This document shows, piece after piece, positions 1 to 8,551 of a DNA stretch of 64,000 bases. How positions within the stretch are numbered: position 1 is the first letter of the stretch; each line of letters begins with the position of its first letter. The position numbers and the translations under genes are program-made. The stretch comes from UBA6244 sp965140775. Its GTDB lineage: Bacteria; Bacteroidota; Bacteroidia; Bacteroidales; F082. The stretch is taken from assembly GCA_965140775.1 (NCBI GenBank), contig OZ223471.1:1054001-1118000 (forward strand), read 5' to 3'. The notes below the pieces were generated by a model that saw only the letters and a program-made list of their open reading frames with translations, had not been told where the DNA came from and did no database searches.

Positions 1-758
1 ATCTGAACGTCCTGATAATCTTCAGGTTTGCCTTGTATTATCAGAATGTTCAGGTCGGTTTTTAGTGCCTGAGAGGTGAACTTCTCTTCCAGTAATGTTC
101 GTTGAGGTTCAGGTCCCGATAGGATAATCACGATGTCGTTTTCGATGGGTTTTATTTCCACCTTCTGCTCCGAAAACCTACTTAGCAATCCGATATAACT
201 GGTTTTAGGTTTTAGGTTGGGCAAGGGATGCGCCAGAATTCCGCTCAAATTGTGTTCACCTGCTTCATCCGGGATCCACAGTTCATGGTAGCGATTTATG
301 TATTTTCTGATGTTCAGGTCGATGAATGGCTGGAATATTTTTTGCCATCCAACAGTTTGAATATGAATTTGGTGCGTGATAAATACATGATAAACACCCG
401 GCATGCTCAACTCGTATCGGTTGTCGGACACCACGACATCCGCCCGATGTTTTTCAACAATTCCTGCCAACGTTTTTCGCGCTTTACCCGCTGACCGAAT
501 CATTTGAGGGTAGGCCGCCATCATGGCCAAAGGCATCAAAAAGCCCCGTGTTGGGTAGTTGGGTTGGTATCCGGGCAACTGCTCGAAAATACAGTTTGGA
601 AAGCGCAATTTCAAAAAGGCCAGCGGTCGGTTGTCGGCAGCTATCACCACCTGATAATTTTCCCTGATAAACGACTCAATAACAGGAACCATACGTGTGG
701 CATGGCCAAGGCCCCAATCGAGAGGACAGACTATCACGGTGTTTTTCTTGCGCATCAT
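1..758 (-). CDS. MurG-like glycosyltransferase, C-terminal part beyond window
   Basis: An open frame on the minus strand starts at 758 and runs off the left edge with no stop, giving about 252 residues. The N-terminus has VIVCPLDWGLGHATR, a glycine-rich opening typical of GT28/MurG-type nucleotide-sugar transferases. Near the window edge, IILSGPEPQRTLLEEKF resembles the start of the C-terminal donor-binding Rossmann domain. It probably transfers a hexose or HexNAc to an envelope acceptor; the substrate cannot be told. It is divergent from dprA. A TAnnTTTG box at 763-770 (minus) ends four bases before the ATG, so the mRNA is probably leaderless. The tandem ATG (758 or 755) leaves the exact start open. 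Confidence 0.8.
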   Translation of the reverse strand, partial: MMRKKNTVIVCPLDWGLGHATRMVPVIESFIRENYQVVIAADNRPLAFLKLRFPNCIFEQLPGYQPNYPTRGFLMPLAMMAAYPQMIRSAGKARKTLAGIVEKHRADVVVSDNRYELSMPGVYHVFITHQIHIQTVGWQKIFQPFIDLNIRKYINRYHELWIPDEAGEHNLSGILAHPLPNLKPKTSYIGLLSRFSEQKVEIKPIENDIVIILSGPEPQRTLLEEKFTSQALKTDLNILIIQGKPEDYQDVQ

Positions 759-762
759 GGAG

Positions 763-770
763 CAAAAATA
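763..770 (-). promoter_or_regulatory. TAnnTTTG promoter box of the glycosyltransferase
   Basis: Read on the minus strand the sequence is TATTTTTG followed by CTCC and the ATG. It matches the Bacteroidota -7 element; no clear -33 TTTG was found. Confidence 0.5.
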
Positions 771-829
771 AGTAAACCAAGCACATCCCAAAAATTAATA
801 CTTCAAATCGTTAATTCACCAAAAAGTAA

Positions 830-837
830 TATTTTTG
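830..837 (+). promoter_or_regulatory. TAnnTTTG promoter box of dprA
   Basis: TATTTTTG lies five bases before the chosen dprA start at 843. This supports that start over upstream in-frame ATGs and suggests a leaderless or near-leaderless transcript. Confidence 0.5.
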
Positions 838-842
838 AACCG

Positions 843-1946
843 ATGAACCTTGACCTGCTATCATATCAAATTGCCCTTACCCTGATTCCCGGTGTGGGCG
901 ATGTCAATGGAAAAAAATTGGTCTCTTATTGTGGTGGTGCCGAGGCGGTTTTCAACGAAAGTCGTGCCGCGTTGTTGAAAATTCCGGGTATTGGACAATC
1001 CACTGTATCGAGCATTCTTGGGCAACAGGTATTGCAACGTGCCGAGAAGGAAGTGGAATATATTATTCGAAACGATCTTCAGGCCTTATTTTATACCGAT
1101 CCGGAGTATCCCCGAAGGTTGTTGAATTGTGAAGACGGCCCTTTGATGCTCTATTACAAAGGTACGGCCAGTTTGAACGATACACGGATGGTTGCCTTTG
1201 TTGGTACCCGCCGGGCCACCGGCTATGGACTGGAATGTTGCGAAGAATTGGTACGTGGTCTGAAGGCCAAAGGAGTGGTTGTTGTGAGCGGATTGGCTTA
1301 TGGTATTGATGGATGTGCCCATCGAAAAGCCATTGAATATGAGATAGATACCATAGGAGTGATGGCCCATGGTCACGACCGAATTTATCCTTTTCAGCAT
1401 CATCAGTTGGCATTGAATATGTTGGAAAAGGGAGGCTTGCTTACCGAATTTCCCTCAGGAACCAATCCCGATCGCGAGAATTTTCCCAAACGAAACCGCA
1501 TTGTGGCGGGTATGTGCGATGCCGTGGTGGTGGTTGAGTCCGGGTTGAAAGGAGGTGCCATGATTACTGCCGGCCTGGCCAATTCGTATAACCGCGATGT
1601 GTTTGCCGTGCCCGGACGAACCAACGATGATTACTCGAAAGGTTGCAACATGCTGATCAAATCAAATCGGGCTGTGTTGGCCGAATCCGTTGCCGATATA
1701 GCCTACGTCATGGGTTGGGAAGACCGGAAAACTCCGGCCAAATCGCAACGCAATCTGTTTTTTGTTATGACCGATGATGAAAAAAAGCTGATGGAACTTT
1801 TGAATCCGAAAGAGGCAATCAGCATGGATCAGCTTATTGTAAAAGCCAACATGACCGCATCAAAAGTAGCCAGTGCTTTGTTGAACTTAGAATTTGAAGG
1901 TTTGGTTCGGAGTTTGCCCGGAAAGCTCTATAAAACAATCGCCTGA
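843..1946 (+). CDS. dprA: DNA processing protein DprA/Smf
   Basis: The 367-residue product is DprA, which loads RecA onto incoming single-stranded DNA during transformation. The N-terminal helix-hairpin-helix part (LIPGVGDVNGKKLV, LLKIPGIGQST) is followed by the Rossmann-like DprA core with GTRRATGYG, SGLAYGIDGCAH, FPKRNRIVAG and GGAMITAGLA. A C-terminal winged-helix segment starts near residue 305. The length matches the family. The frame is open 113 codons upstream, but that part overlaps the divergent glycosyltransferase and lies upstream of the promoter box, so the start at 843 is preferred. Confidence 0.95.
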   Translation: MNLDLLSYQIALTLIPGVGDVNGKKLVSYCGGAEAVFNESRAALLKIPGIGQSTVSSILGQQVLQRAEKEVEYIIRNDLQALFYTDPEYPRRLLNCEDGPLMLYYKGTASLNDTRMVAFVGTRRATGYGLECCEELVRGLKAKGVVVVSGLAYGIDGCAHRKAIEYEIDTIGVMAHGHDRIYPFQHHQLALNMLEKGGLLTEFPSGTNPDRENFPKRNRIVAGMCDAVVVVESGLKGGAMITAGLANSYNRDVFAVPGRTNDDYSKGCNMLIKSNRAVLAESVADIAYVMGWEDRKTPAKSQRNLFFVMTDDEKKLMELLNPKEAISMDQLIVKANMTASKVASALLNLEFEGLVRSLPGKLYKTIA

Positions 1947-2627
1947 TTATTTTCGCTCCATGCGCAAAGTAACGCTTTTTACTACCAACGCGATGCCAAT
2001 AATCAAATAGCCGATGCCAATAAAAACGAGTAGCCTGATATCCGACGTGATGAATCCAAAATAATACAATCCGTGGAAAAAAGTAGCCAGAAACAAACCG
2101 GTGTTGTTGTCGATAAACCCGTTTTTTCGCATTTTTCCCATGCCCACAAAAAATCCCATGCAAATGCCAATTACCACACTTGCAATGGGATAGGTGTATA
2201 AAAACAATTCAAAGTTGTGTATTTTATCGGGCAATCCAATCACACCGTAAACGTAAAGAATAACCGCCACCAATGAAAACCCAAGGTTGATGAACACGGA
2301 ATAGATGATGCCTTCAAGGGGACCAACAAAGCTTTTCAATGGGTAAAAAATTCCCCGGAGTATGGTATACTTTCCAACTTCGGATGCAAAAGCTGTAACT
2401 ACAAAAACAAAAAAGGCCATCCTCCGCATATTGCGATAGTTTCCATGCCATTGAAGTTCAATTAAATAGCTTGAAATGACTAGCAGAACAACGGATACGA
2501 TACCAAAAATTACGGCGTTTCTGATGTTGGTCAAACTTTTTACGGCAAATTTATATCTCAGGTAAATGATGAATAGTAAAATCAGAACAGGAGATACCAG
2601 AAAAGAAACATAGTCGAGAATTGTCAT
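1947..2627 (-). CDS. PrsW-like membrane protease family protein
   Basis: A 226-residue protein with about seven hydrophobic segments. Three conserved blocks fit the PrsW family of glutamic intramembrane proteases: SEVGKY (the ExxK site), GPLEGIIYSVFINLGFS (compare the family's DGIvYGaavGLGFa) and FFHGLYYFGF (the late His site). Known PrsW proteins cleave anti-sigma factors; nothing nearby identifies a substrate. It is convergent with dprA, with no gap between the two stops, and divergent from rsgA. The first Glu of the usual EExxK is replaced by Ser, so activity is uncertain. Confidence 0.6.
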   Translation of the reverse strand: MTILDYVSFLVSPVLILLFIIYLRYKFAVKSLTNIRNAVIFGIVSVVLLVISSYLIELQWHGNYRNMRRMAFFVFVVTAFASEVGKYTILRGIFYPLKSFVGPLEGIIYSVFINLGFSLVAVILYVYGVIGLPDKIHNFELFLYTYPIASVVIGICMGFFVGMGKMRKNGFIDNNTGLFLATFFHGLYYFGFITSDIRLLVFIGIGYLIIGIALVVKSVTLRMERK

Positions 2628-2654
2628 ATAAGGGTTTTTTTAAGGAACAGGGTT

Positions 2655-2662
2655 CAAATATA
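2655..2662 (-). promoter_or_regulatory. TAnnTTTG box of the PrsW-like gene
   Basis: TATATTTG on the minus strand, 27 bases before the start. It fits the -7 consensus, but no -33 element was recognised. Confidence 0.35.
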
Positions 2663-2739
2663 AGAATTGTTTGTAGTTTTATTGACTTTTAAATAAAAAT
2701 TTAACATTAAATCTCTTGGATGGAAAGGGTTGTAAACCA

Positions 2740-2747
2740 TAAGTTTG
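2740..2747 (+). promoter_or_regulatory. TAnnTTTG box of rsgA
   Basis: TAAGTTTG lies 28 bases before the rsgA ATG, with TTG at 2716-2718 about 21 bases upstream as a possible -33 element. Confidence 0.4.
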
Positions 2748-2775
2748 TTGAATTTCCTAACGCAAAAAAACGAAG

Positions 2776-3714
2776 ATGTCAATGAGAGGAGCCAATATTA
2801 GGGGAACAGTTTTGCGGTCAACAGGTAGTTGGTATTCGGTATTAACCGAAAATGACGGGATGATGGACTGCCGGCTCAAGGGTGTTTTTCGTACCAAAGG
2901 AATTCGTACCACCAACCCTATTGCTGTTGGTGATCACGTCGTCGTTGAGCTGTCTGAAGATGGTGAAAATGCCAACATTGTGGCCATTGAAGAAAGAAAA
3001 AACCACCTCATCCGTAAATCCACCAACCTGTCCAAAGCCACCCATATCATTGCGGCCAACATCGACCAGATGGTGTTGATCGCCTCACTGGAAAAGCCCC
3101 GGACTTCCACGGGATTCATCGACAGGTTGCTGGTTACGGCAGAGGCCTATCACATTCCGGCCATCCTGGTTTTCAACAAGCGCGATCTGTATGGTGAAAA
3201 AACATTGAAACAATTGGACTACCTTTTGGCGGTTTACGAATCGTTGGGTTACCAATGTATCGCCACTTCTGTAAAGGAAAACTACCATATTCAGCCATTC
3301 AGAGAAGCGCTGACGGGTAAAGTATCTCTGTTATCAGGACACTCCGGCGTAGGTAAGTCTGCGTTAATCAACCTGGTTGATCCAACACTTGACCTTCGAA
3401 CAGGTACCATTTCGTCTGCCCACGACAAAGGCATGCACACCACCACATTCGCTGAAATGTTTCCTCTTTCGGGCGGTGGAGCCGTTATCGATACTCCGGG
3501 CATCAAGGAGTTTGGCTTGGTGGAATTTGAAAAAACTGAACTTGCCCAACGTTTTCCGGAATACCGTGAACTGATGCACGATTGTCGGTTTAACAACTGT
3601 GTTCACGTGGATGAGCCCGGATGTGCCGTCAAAGCTGCTCTGGAGCAGGGATTGATTGAGCCTTTCAGGTACACCAATTACCTAAATATGATGCAGGAAC
3701 TTATTTCGGGCTGA
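2776..3714 (+). CDS. rsgA: Ribosome small subunit-dependent GTPase A
   Basis: A 312-residue circularly permuted GTPase that checks the late-assembling 30S subunit. The order is N-terminal OB fold, then G4 (VFNKRDL), G1 (GHSGVGKSALIN) and G3 (DTPGIKEFG), which is the permuted order that defines RsgA. The C-terminal zinc-binding motif CRFNNCVHVDEPGC is complete. Length and motifs are standard. The gene starts divergently from the PrsW-like gene and is followed by the CBS-domain gene. Confidence 0.96.
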   Translation: MSMRGANIRGTVLRSTGSWYSVLTENDGMMDCRLKGVFRTKGIRTTNPIAVGDHVVVELSEDGENANIVAIEERKNHLIRKSTNLSKATHIIAANIDQMVLIASLEKPRTSTGFIDRLLVTAEAYHIPAILVFNKRDLYGEKTLKQLDYLLAVYESLGYQCIATSVKENYHIQPFREALTGKVSLLSGHSGVGKSALINLVDPTLDLRTGTISSAHDKGMHTTTFAEMFPLSGGGAVIDTPGIKEFGLVEFEKTELAQRFPEYRELMHDCRFNNCVHVDEPGCAVKAALEQGLIEPFRYTNYLNMMQELISG

Positions 3715-3743
3715 TGTTTGGTGCACAATCAAAACCAAAGTAT

Positions 3744-3751
3744 TAGCTTTG
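3744..3751 (+). promoter_or_regulatory. TAnnTTTG box of the CBS protein gene
   Basis: TAGCTTTG, then CACC, then the ATG at 3756. A TTTG at 3717-3720 could serve as -33. The four-base gap implies a leaderless transcript. Confidence 0.45.
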
Positions 3752-3755
3752 CACC

Positions 3756-4418
3756 ATGATTGCCAATCAATTGATAACCGAAGAAATTCTCCCGCTTTTG
3801 CTGTCCGACACGGTAAACGAAGCCCTGCGTCGTATGGACGAATACAAAGTATCGCATTTTCCGGTGGTAGATGAAGGCACTTTTGTGGGCATGGTTGTTG
3901 AAAAAGAATTGTTTGGCTTACCCGACTTCAATCAGGCTTTATCCCGCGAGTTGCTGCACTTTGAGGATTTTTATGTGGAGGAATATCAACTTATTTATCA
4001 GGTACTTGCCGTAGCTACCAAACAAAAACTGTCCATTGTTCCGGTTTTGGATTTGGATCGACGCTACTTGGGATGTATCACCCATTCTGATTTGCTTCAT
4101 TTTTTTACAAGCACCCTCTCAACTGACAGTCCGGGAGGCGTGATTGTACTTGAAGTGAGTGAAAACGATTATAGTTTAACCGAAATTGCCAACATTGTTG
4201 AGTCCAACGATGCCAAAGTATTGCATGTGTTGCTCATCAACAAACCCCATTCTACCCGCATCAACATTATTCTCAAGGTAAATGTTATGAACATTGCAGC
4301 CATACTGAAAACCTTCGAACGTTATACTTACGTGGTAGATGCTTCTTTTGGCCAGGATATCAGTCAGGAAGACCTGAAGGAGAATTATGAGTCGTTGATG
4401 AACTACCTCAAAATGTAA
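3756..4418 (+). CDS. CBS domain protein
   Basis: A 220-residue soluble protein with two N-terminal CBS motifs (residues about 5-60 and 70-120; SHFPVVDEGTFVGMV and LSIVPVLDLDRRYLGCITHSD). A C-terminal ACT-like part follows (about 130-205, with GVIVLEVSENDYSLTEIANIV). CBS pairs usually bind adenosyl nucleotides and regulate a partner. No catalytic domain is present. Its stop is two bases before the Omp85-like gene, so the two are co-transcribed. The ligand is unknown. Confidence 0.85.
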   Translation: MIANQLITEEILPLLLSDTVNEALRRMDEYKVSHFPVVDEGTFVGMVVEKELFGLPDFNQALSRELLHFEDFYVEEYQLIYQVLAVATKQKLSIVPVLDLDRRYLGCITHSDLLHFFTSTLSTDSPGGVIVLEVSENDYSLTEIANIVESNDAKVLHVLLINKPHSTRINIILKVNVMNIAAILKTFERYTYVVDASFGQDISQEDLKENYESLMNYLKM

Positions 4419-4420
4419 CT

Positions 4421-5821
4421 ATGCGCCTTGTAATCATCTGGTTGACCATTGCTTTAACTTTCTGTGGAAATTTGTTTGCCCAACCTCCGGCGGGGGAAGA
4501 CACTTCAGCATATATTACCGTAGCAGCCGTGTCGTTGGTTGGCAATAAAATTACCCGCGACAACATCATACTCCGCGAACTCGAGTTTCAGGTTGGAAAG
4601 CCTTATCGGGCTGAAATGCTTGATAGTTTGATTGTTAAGAGTCGTCAAAACCTATTGAACAGATCCTTGTTTAATTTTGTTACCATCACTTTATCGGGTA
4701 AGGGAAGTGAGCGCGAAATGGAAGTGGCAGTGATCGAACGTTGGTATATCTGGCCCATTCCCATTTTTCAGTTTGCCGACCGAAACCTCAATGCCTGGAT
4801 TGAAAAGGGCGACCTAAACCGCCTGAATTATGGCCTCGACCTCAGGGTGGAAAATTTTCGCGGACGCATGGAAAAGCTGAATATCATTGCCCAAACAGGA
4901 TACGATATGCGGTTTGCGGCCCGTTGGTCATTGCCTTATCTCAACAACAACCAGGTGACGGGGATGAGTATGGAGGGTGGAGTGCAGTTTAATCATGAGG
5001 TGGCCGTTGCCACACTGGATAATAAACCACAATACTACCATTCGGCAGGCGATTTTGCTCAGATTTACTATTTTGGTGGAGTAGGCCTTACTTTTCGTCC
5101 TAAGTTCAACTATCTGCATGATTTGGGACTTAGTTTTCATCAATTTCAGTTTTTGGATACCATTTTGGTAATTAATCCAGATTTTGCCTGTGGAAATCGC
5201 TGTAGCTTTTTTCAGTTTTCTTACACCTTTAAACTGGATTACCGGGATTACAAACCCTATCCATTGTCGGGTTATTATTTTGATGCCCAACTACGTAAGC
5301 TTGGGTTGGGAGTGTTTTTAAATCGGGTGGATTTGTTGTGGGTAAGTACGACTTTCGATCAGTACATTCCCTTGTTGCCCAAGTGGTTTTTCGCTTATAA
5401 TTTTTCTACACAATTTTCAGGTGATGCCGACAGGCCCTATTTTCTAACCTCCGGTTTCGGCGATAACGGCTTGGATGTGAGAGGCTATGAGCTCTATGTG
5501 GTGGATGGGCAAAATTTTGGATTGGTCAAGTCCAATCTCAAATATGAAATACTGGCACAGCGAAATTATACCATCCCTTGGATAAAATCCCCCAAGTTCA
5601 GCCAGATATTCTTCGCTATGTATGCCAACGTGTTTTTTGACGTGGGATATGCCAGCGATTTGCACCATCAATTGACCAATCCTTTGGCCAATCAACTGAT
5701 ATGGGGAACGGGATTTGGCCTCGACCTGGTTTCGTATTATGATACGGTTATTCGTCTGGAGTTCACCCTGAACAAGCAAAAAGAAACAGGCTTCTTCATC
5801 AATTTTGTGGCACCAATCTAA
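4421..5821 (+). CDS. Small Omp85/BamA-like outer-membrane protein
   Basis: A 466-residue protein with a signal peptide ending near LFAQ (about residue 21). One POTRA-like domain follows (about 32-110; VSLVGNKITRDNIILRELEF), and the rest is a beta-strand-rich barrel of the D15/Omp85 type. It is about half the size of the BamA encoded 4 kb downstream and has one POTRA rather than five, so it is a paralogue and not the main assembly factor. Co-transcription with the CBS protein and closeness to bamA suggest a role in the outer membrane. TamA-like function is possible but unproven. Confidence 0.8.
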   Translation: MRLVIIWLTIALTFCGNLFAQPPAGEDTSAYITVAAVSLVGNKITRDNIILRELEFQVGKPYRAEMLDSLIVKSRQNLLNRSLFNFVTITLSGKGSEREMEVAVIERWYIWPIPIFQFADRNLNAWIEKGDLNRLNYGLDLRVENFRGRMEKLNIIAQTGYDMRFAARWSLPYLNNNQVTGMSMEGGVQFNHEVAVATLDNKPQYYHSAGDFAQIYYFGGVGLTFRPKFNYLHDLGLSFHQFQFLDTILVINPDFACGNRCSFFQFSYTFKLDYRDYKPYPLSGYYFDAQLRKLGLGVFLNRVDLLWVSTTFDQYIPLLPKWFFAYNFSTQFSGDADRPYFLTSGFGDNGLDVRGYELYVVDGQNFGLVKSNLKYEILAQRNYTIPWIKSPKFSQIFFAMYANVFFDVGYASDLHHQLTNPLANQLIWGTGFGLDLVSYYDTVIRLEFTLNKQKETGFFINFVAPI

Positions 5822-5880
5822 GTCCTGCAAAGCAGTTAAAAAACGTTAATTATAGGCAGTTTCAGACGATTAAGTAGGTT

Positions 5881-5933
5881 GGTGGCTTTTATCCTGTGGT
5901 TTTTAATTTACTTTTGTCAGGCAAAAAGCCACC
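5881..5933. repeat. 10-bp inverted repeat around the nadK promoter
   Basis: GGTGGCTTTT (5881-5890) and AAAAGCCACC (5924-5933) are perfect inverted copies with a 33-base spacer. They enclose the TAnnTTTG box, and the right arm ends two bases before the nadK ATG. Confidence 0.6.
5909..5916 (+). promoter_or_regulatory. TAnnTTTG box of nadK
   Basis: TACTTTTG with a T-run at 5887-5890 about 18-19 bases upstream. The start codon at 5936 is 20 bases further on, which favours it over the earlier in-frame ATG at 5879. Confidence 0.5.
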
Positions 5934-5935
5934 TT

Positions 5936-6835
5936 ATGAAAATAGCACTTTTTGGTAAAGGATACAAGAGTCATCAACAACCCTTTCTGCAAGGGTTGGT
6001 TGAGGAGTTGAACAGGTGCGGAGTGGAAGTGATGTATTACGAACCTTACTTGTCGTCCTTTGCCGATCAGCTCACTTTTGCACATACACCAAAAAGTTTC
6101 AATACCTATGCCGAAGTGCTTCATGGTGCCGATATGCTTTTGTCGGTAGGTGGCGATGGCACTTTTCTGGATACGGTGCCCTTTGTTCGCAATTCGGGTA
6201 TCCCCATTTTAGGTATCAATCTGGGCCGGTTGGGATTTTTGTCGAGTGTTTCAAAAAATGAAATTGCAGAGGCCATTCGCATGGTAAGTCAAGGGAATTT
6301 CACCCTCGACAAAAGGTCGTTGCTTCAGCTCAATGCACCCGAAAATTTGTTTGGCGATCTCAATTTTGCGCTCAACGACATCACCATTTACCGCAATGCC
6401 ACACCTGCATTAATTATGGTTCATGTGTTTGTGGACGATCTTTTTCTCAATTCGTATTATGGCGACGGGTTGATTGTGGCCACACCCACAGGATCAACGG
6501 CCTACTCCATGAGCGTAGGTGGCCCCATATTAACACCAGGTGCCCAGAATTTTGTAATTGCGCCCATTGCATCGCACAACCTCACCGTGCGCCCCATCGT
6601 GATTCAGGATAGCAGCAGCATACGTATTAAAATTGAAGGAAGAGAAGAAAAATACCTGATGACCATGGACTCGCGGCAGTCGGCCATTAGCAAGGAAGAT
6701 GAAATTATTATAAAAAAGTGTGATTTTCAAATCAATTTGGTAAACATGCCCAACAAAAATTTCTTTTCTACCATCCGCGATAAATTGTTGTGGGGTGTGG
6801 ATAACAGAAAACAACATGCCATTGATGACATTTGA
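5936..6835 (+). CDS. nadK: NAD kinase
   Basis: A 299-residue ATP-NAD kinase that makes NADP+. It carries the catalytic GGDGTFLDTV motif (about 72), the NLGRLGFLS motif and the NAD-binding block GDGLIVATPTGSTAYS. The C-terminal beta-sandwich is intact. The frame extends 19 codons upstream through sequence that contains the promoter, so the start at MKIALFG is chosen. It opens the conserved Bacteroidota run nadK, barrel protein, uppS, bamA, ompH. Confidence 0.95.
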   Translation: MKIALFGKGYKSHQQPFLQGLVEELNRCGVEVMYYEPYLSSFADQLTFAHTPKSFNTYAEVLHGADMLLSVGGDGTFLDTVPFVRNSGIPILGINLGRLGFLSSVSKNEIAEAIRMVSQGNFTLDKRSLLQLNAPENLFGDLNFALNDITIYRNATPALIMVHVFVDDLFLNSYYGDGLIVATPTGSTAYSMSVGGPILTPGAQNFVIAPIASHNLTVRPIVIQDSSSIRIKIEGREEKYLMTMDSRQSAISKEDEIIIKKCDFQINLVNMPNKNFFSTIRDKLLWGVDNRKQHAIDDI

Positions 6836-6929
6836 TAATAAATAGTTGGATAATGAGTTTGATAGAGAGAAAGTCATTTTGGATGTCAATATCATGTTGG
6901 CTTTCGCAGATAGTAATGTAAAAAAGGAT

Positions 6930-6937
6930 TATTTTTG
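6930..6937 (+). promoter_or_regulatory. TAnnTTTG box upstream of the barrel protein gene
   Basis: TATTTTTG lies 36 bases before the preferred start at 6974 and within the longer possible reading frame, which argues against starting at 6935. Confidence 0.4.
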
Positions 6938-6973
6938 GCGCTCGAAATCAAAATGGAACGAAATACAATCATA

Positions 6974-7786
6974 ATGAAAAAGTTAGCCCGAATTAGCAAG
7001 TTCGCCGTAGGAACTGTTTTCGTGCTTATTTCCTATATTGCACAAGCTCAAACTGTTGAATTGGGGTTGTTTGGTGGCGGATCCTATTACCTGGGTGAGT
7101 TGAACCCCGGTTTGCCCTTTGTCAATACTCAGCCTGCATTTGGGGTTTCGGCTCGTTATAGTAAGAGTACCAGGTGGTCGTACAAACTCACCTATATTCG
7201 CGGAAAAGTCACCGGTAGCGACGATCAGTTCAGTGGGGTGGTCAACCGAGGGCTGGCATTCAAAAGCAATATCAACGATTTTAGTTTGGTGGCCGAGTTC
7301 AGCTTTTGGGATTATTTCACAGGCAGTAAAAACGATTATTTTACACCCTACCTGTTTGCCGGCGTTGGTTTCTTCACCTTCACTCCCATGTCGTTGGATG
7401 GGGTTAAGCTTCGTCCGTTGGGAACCGAAGGCCAAAACGACCCTACCAGAGGACAAGATCCTTACAACTCGTATAGCGTGTCGGTACCTTTTGGTGTGGG
7501 ATTAAAATATAGTGTGTCGCGTCGAATTGGGCTAAACTTTGAATGGGGAATGCGTAAAACATTCACGGATTATATCGACGACATCAGTACAACCTATTAT
7601 CTTGATGGAAGTCAGATAGATCCCAATGTTCCTGCCGAAATATTGAGCGATCCCACCATGAACCATCAGCAGGGAATGCAACGTGGCGATCCGAAAAATT
7701 TTGATTGGGTGTCCTATGCCGGACTCACCATAAGCTATAAAATAGATTTGTTTAGTAAAAAGCGCTGCGACAACCTCATGTGGTAA
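6974..7786 (+). CDS. Outer-membrane beta-barrel protein, DUF6089 type
   Basis: A 270-residue protein with a signal peptide ending SYIAQAQ. Glycine- and aromatic-rich strands follow (ELGLFGGGSYYLGELNP at the mature N-terminus), ending with a hydrophobic strand and a short Cys-containing tail. The composition and the position between nadK and uppS match the DUF6089 family of Bacteroidota. Function is unknown; linkage to bamA and ompH suggests an envelope role. In-frame alternative starts at 6935 and 6953 would put polar residues before the signal peptide. Confidence 0.75.
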   Translation: MKKLARISKFAVGTVFVLISYIAQAQTVELGLFGGGSYYLGELNPGLPFVNTQPAFGVSARYSKSTRWSYKLTYIRGKVTGSDDQFSGVVNRGLAFKSNINDFSLVAEFSFWDYFTGSKNDYFTPYLFAGVGFFTFTPMSLDGVKLRPLGTEGQNDPTRGQDPYNSYSVSVPFGVGLKYSVSRRIGLNFEWGMRKTFTDYIDDISTTYYLDGSQIDPNVPAEILSDPTMNHQQGMQRGDPKNFDWVSYAGLTISYKIDLFSKKRCDNLMW

Positions 7787-7797
7787 TACAATATTCG

Positions 7798-8547
7798 ATG
7801 GAAAGTTTAAAAGATAAGATCAATTTGGAAAAGCTCCCGCTGCATGTGGCCATTATCATGGATGGCAACGGTCGATGGGCCATGAAGCAGGGAAAAGATC
7901 GTGTCTTTGGTCATCACGAAGGAGTGGAGTCGGTGAGAGAAATTACGGAGGTTGCCGCCGAATTGGGAATTAAATACCTTACACTTTACACTTTTTCAAC
8001 CGAAAATTGGAACCGCCCCAAAGATGAAGTGGATGCTTTGATGAACCTGTTTGTCGAGACCATCGTAAGTGAGCTGGATACCCTGAATAACAACAATGTA
8101 CGACTGAATGCCATCGGCGACCTCAAAAGTTTACCCAACGAAAATTACGTCAGGTTGATGGATACCATGGCGAAAACATCTTCCAACAACCGCATGACCC
8201 TCACGCTGGCCATGAGCTACAGTGCCCGTTGGGAAATCGCCGAGGCCGCCCGTCAATTGGCCGCAAAAGTGGAAACAGGACAAATGAAGCCAGAGGATAT
8301 TACCGAAAAAGTGTTTGCCGATCATTTATCTACACACGGAATGCCCGACCCCGAATTGGTGATTCGTACCAGTGGAGAGCAACGTATCAGCAACTATCTT
8401 TTGTGGCAGGTGGCCTATGCCGAGTTTTATTTTACACCTAAACTGTGGCCCGAATTCAGAAAAGAAGATTTTTATCAGGCCATACTGGAATACCAGGCAC
8501 GTGAGCGTAGGTTTGGCATGACAAGTGAGCAATTAAAAGCTAAATAG
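7798..8547 (+). CDS. uppS: Isoprenyl transferase (undecaprenyl diphosphate synthase)
   Basis: A 249-residue cis-prenyltransferase that builds the lipid carrier for peptidoglycan and polysaccharide. Motifs are complete: IMDGNGRWA (catalytic Asp), LTLYTFSTENWNRP, and RTSGEQRISNYLLWQ with YAEFYFT. An earlier in-frame ATG at 7780 overlaps the preceding stop; the start at MESLKDK is preferred by length. It is four bases upstream of bamA. Confidence 0.95.
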   Translation: MESLKDKINLEKLPLHVAIIMDGNGRWAMKQGKDRVFGHHEGVESVREITEVAAELGIKYLTLYTFSTENWNRPKDEVDALMNLFVETIVSELDTLNNNNVRLNAIGDLKSLPNENYVRLMDTMAKTSSNNRMTLTLAMSYSARWEIAEAARQLAAKVETGQMKPEDITEKVFADHLSTHGMPDPELVIRTSGEQRISNYLLWQVAYAEFYFTPKLWPEFRKEDFYQAILEYQARERRFGMTSEQLKAK

Positions 8548-8551
8548 CGAG

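Noticed and set aside
504..842. 113-codon N-terminal extension of DprA
   Set aside because: It overlaps the divergent glycosyltransferase, lies upstream of the promoter box and does not resemble DprA.
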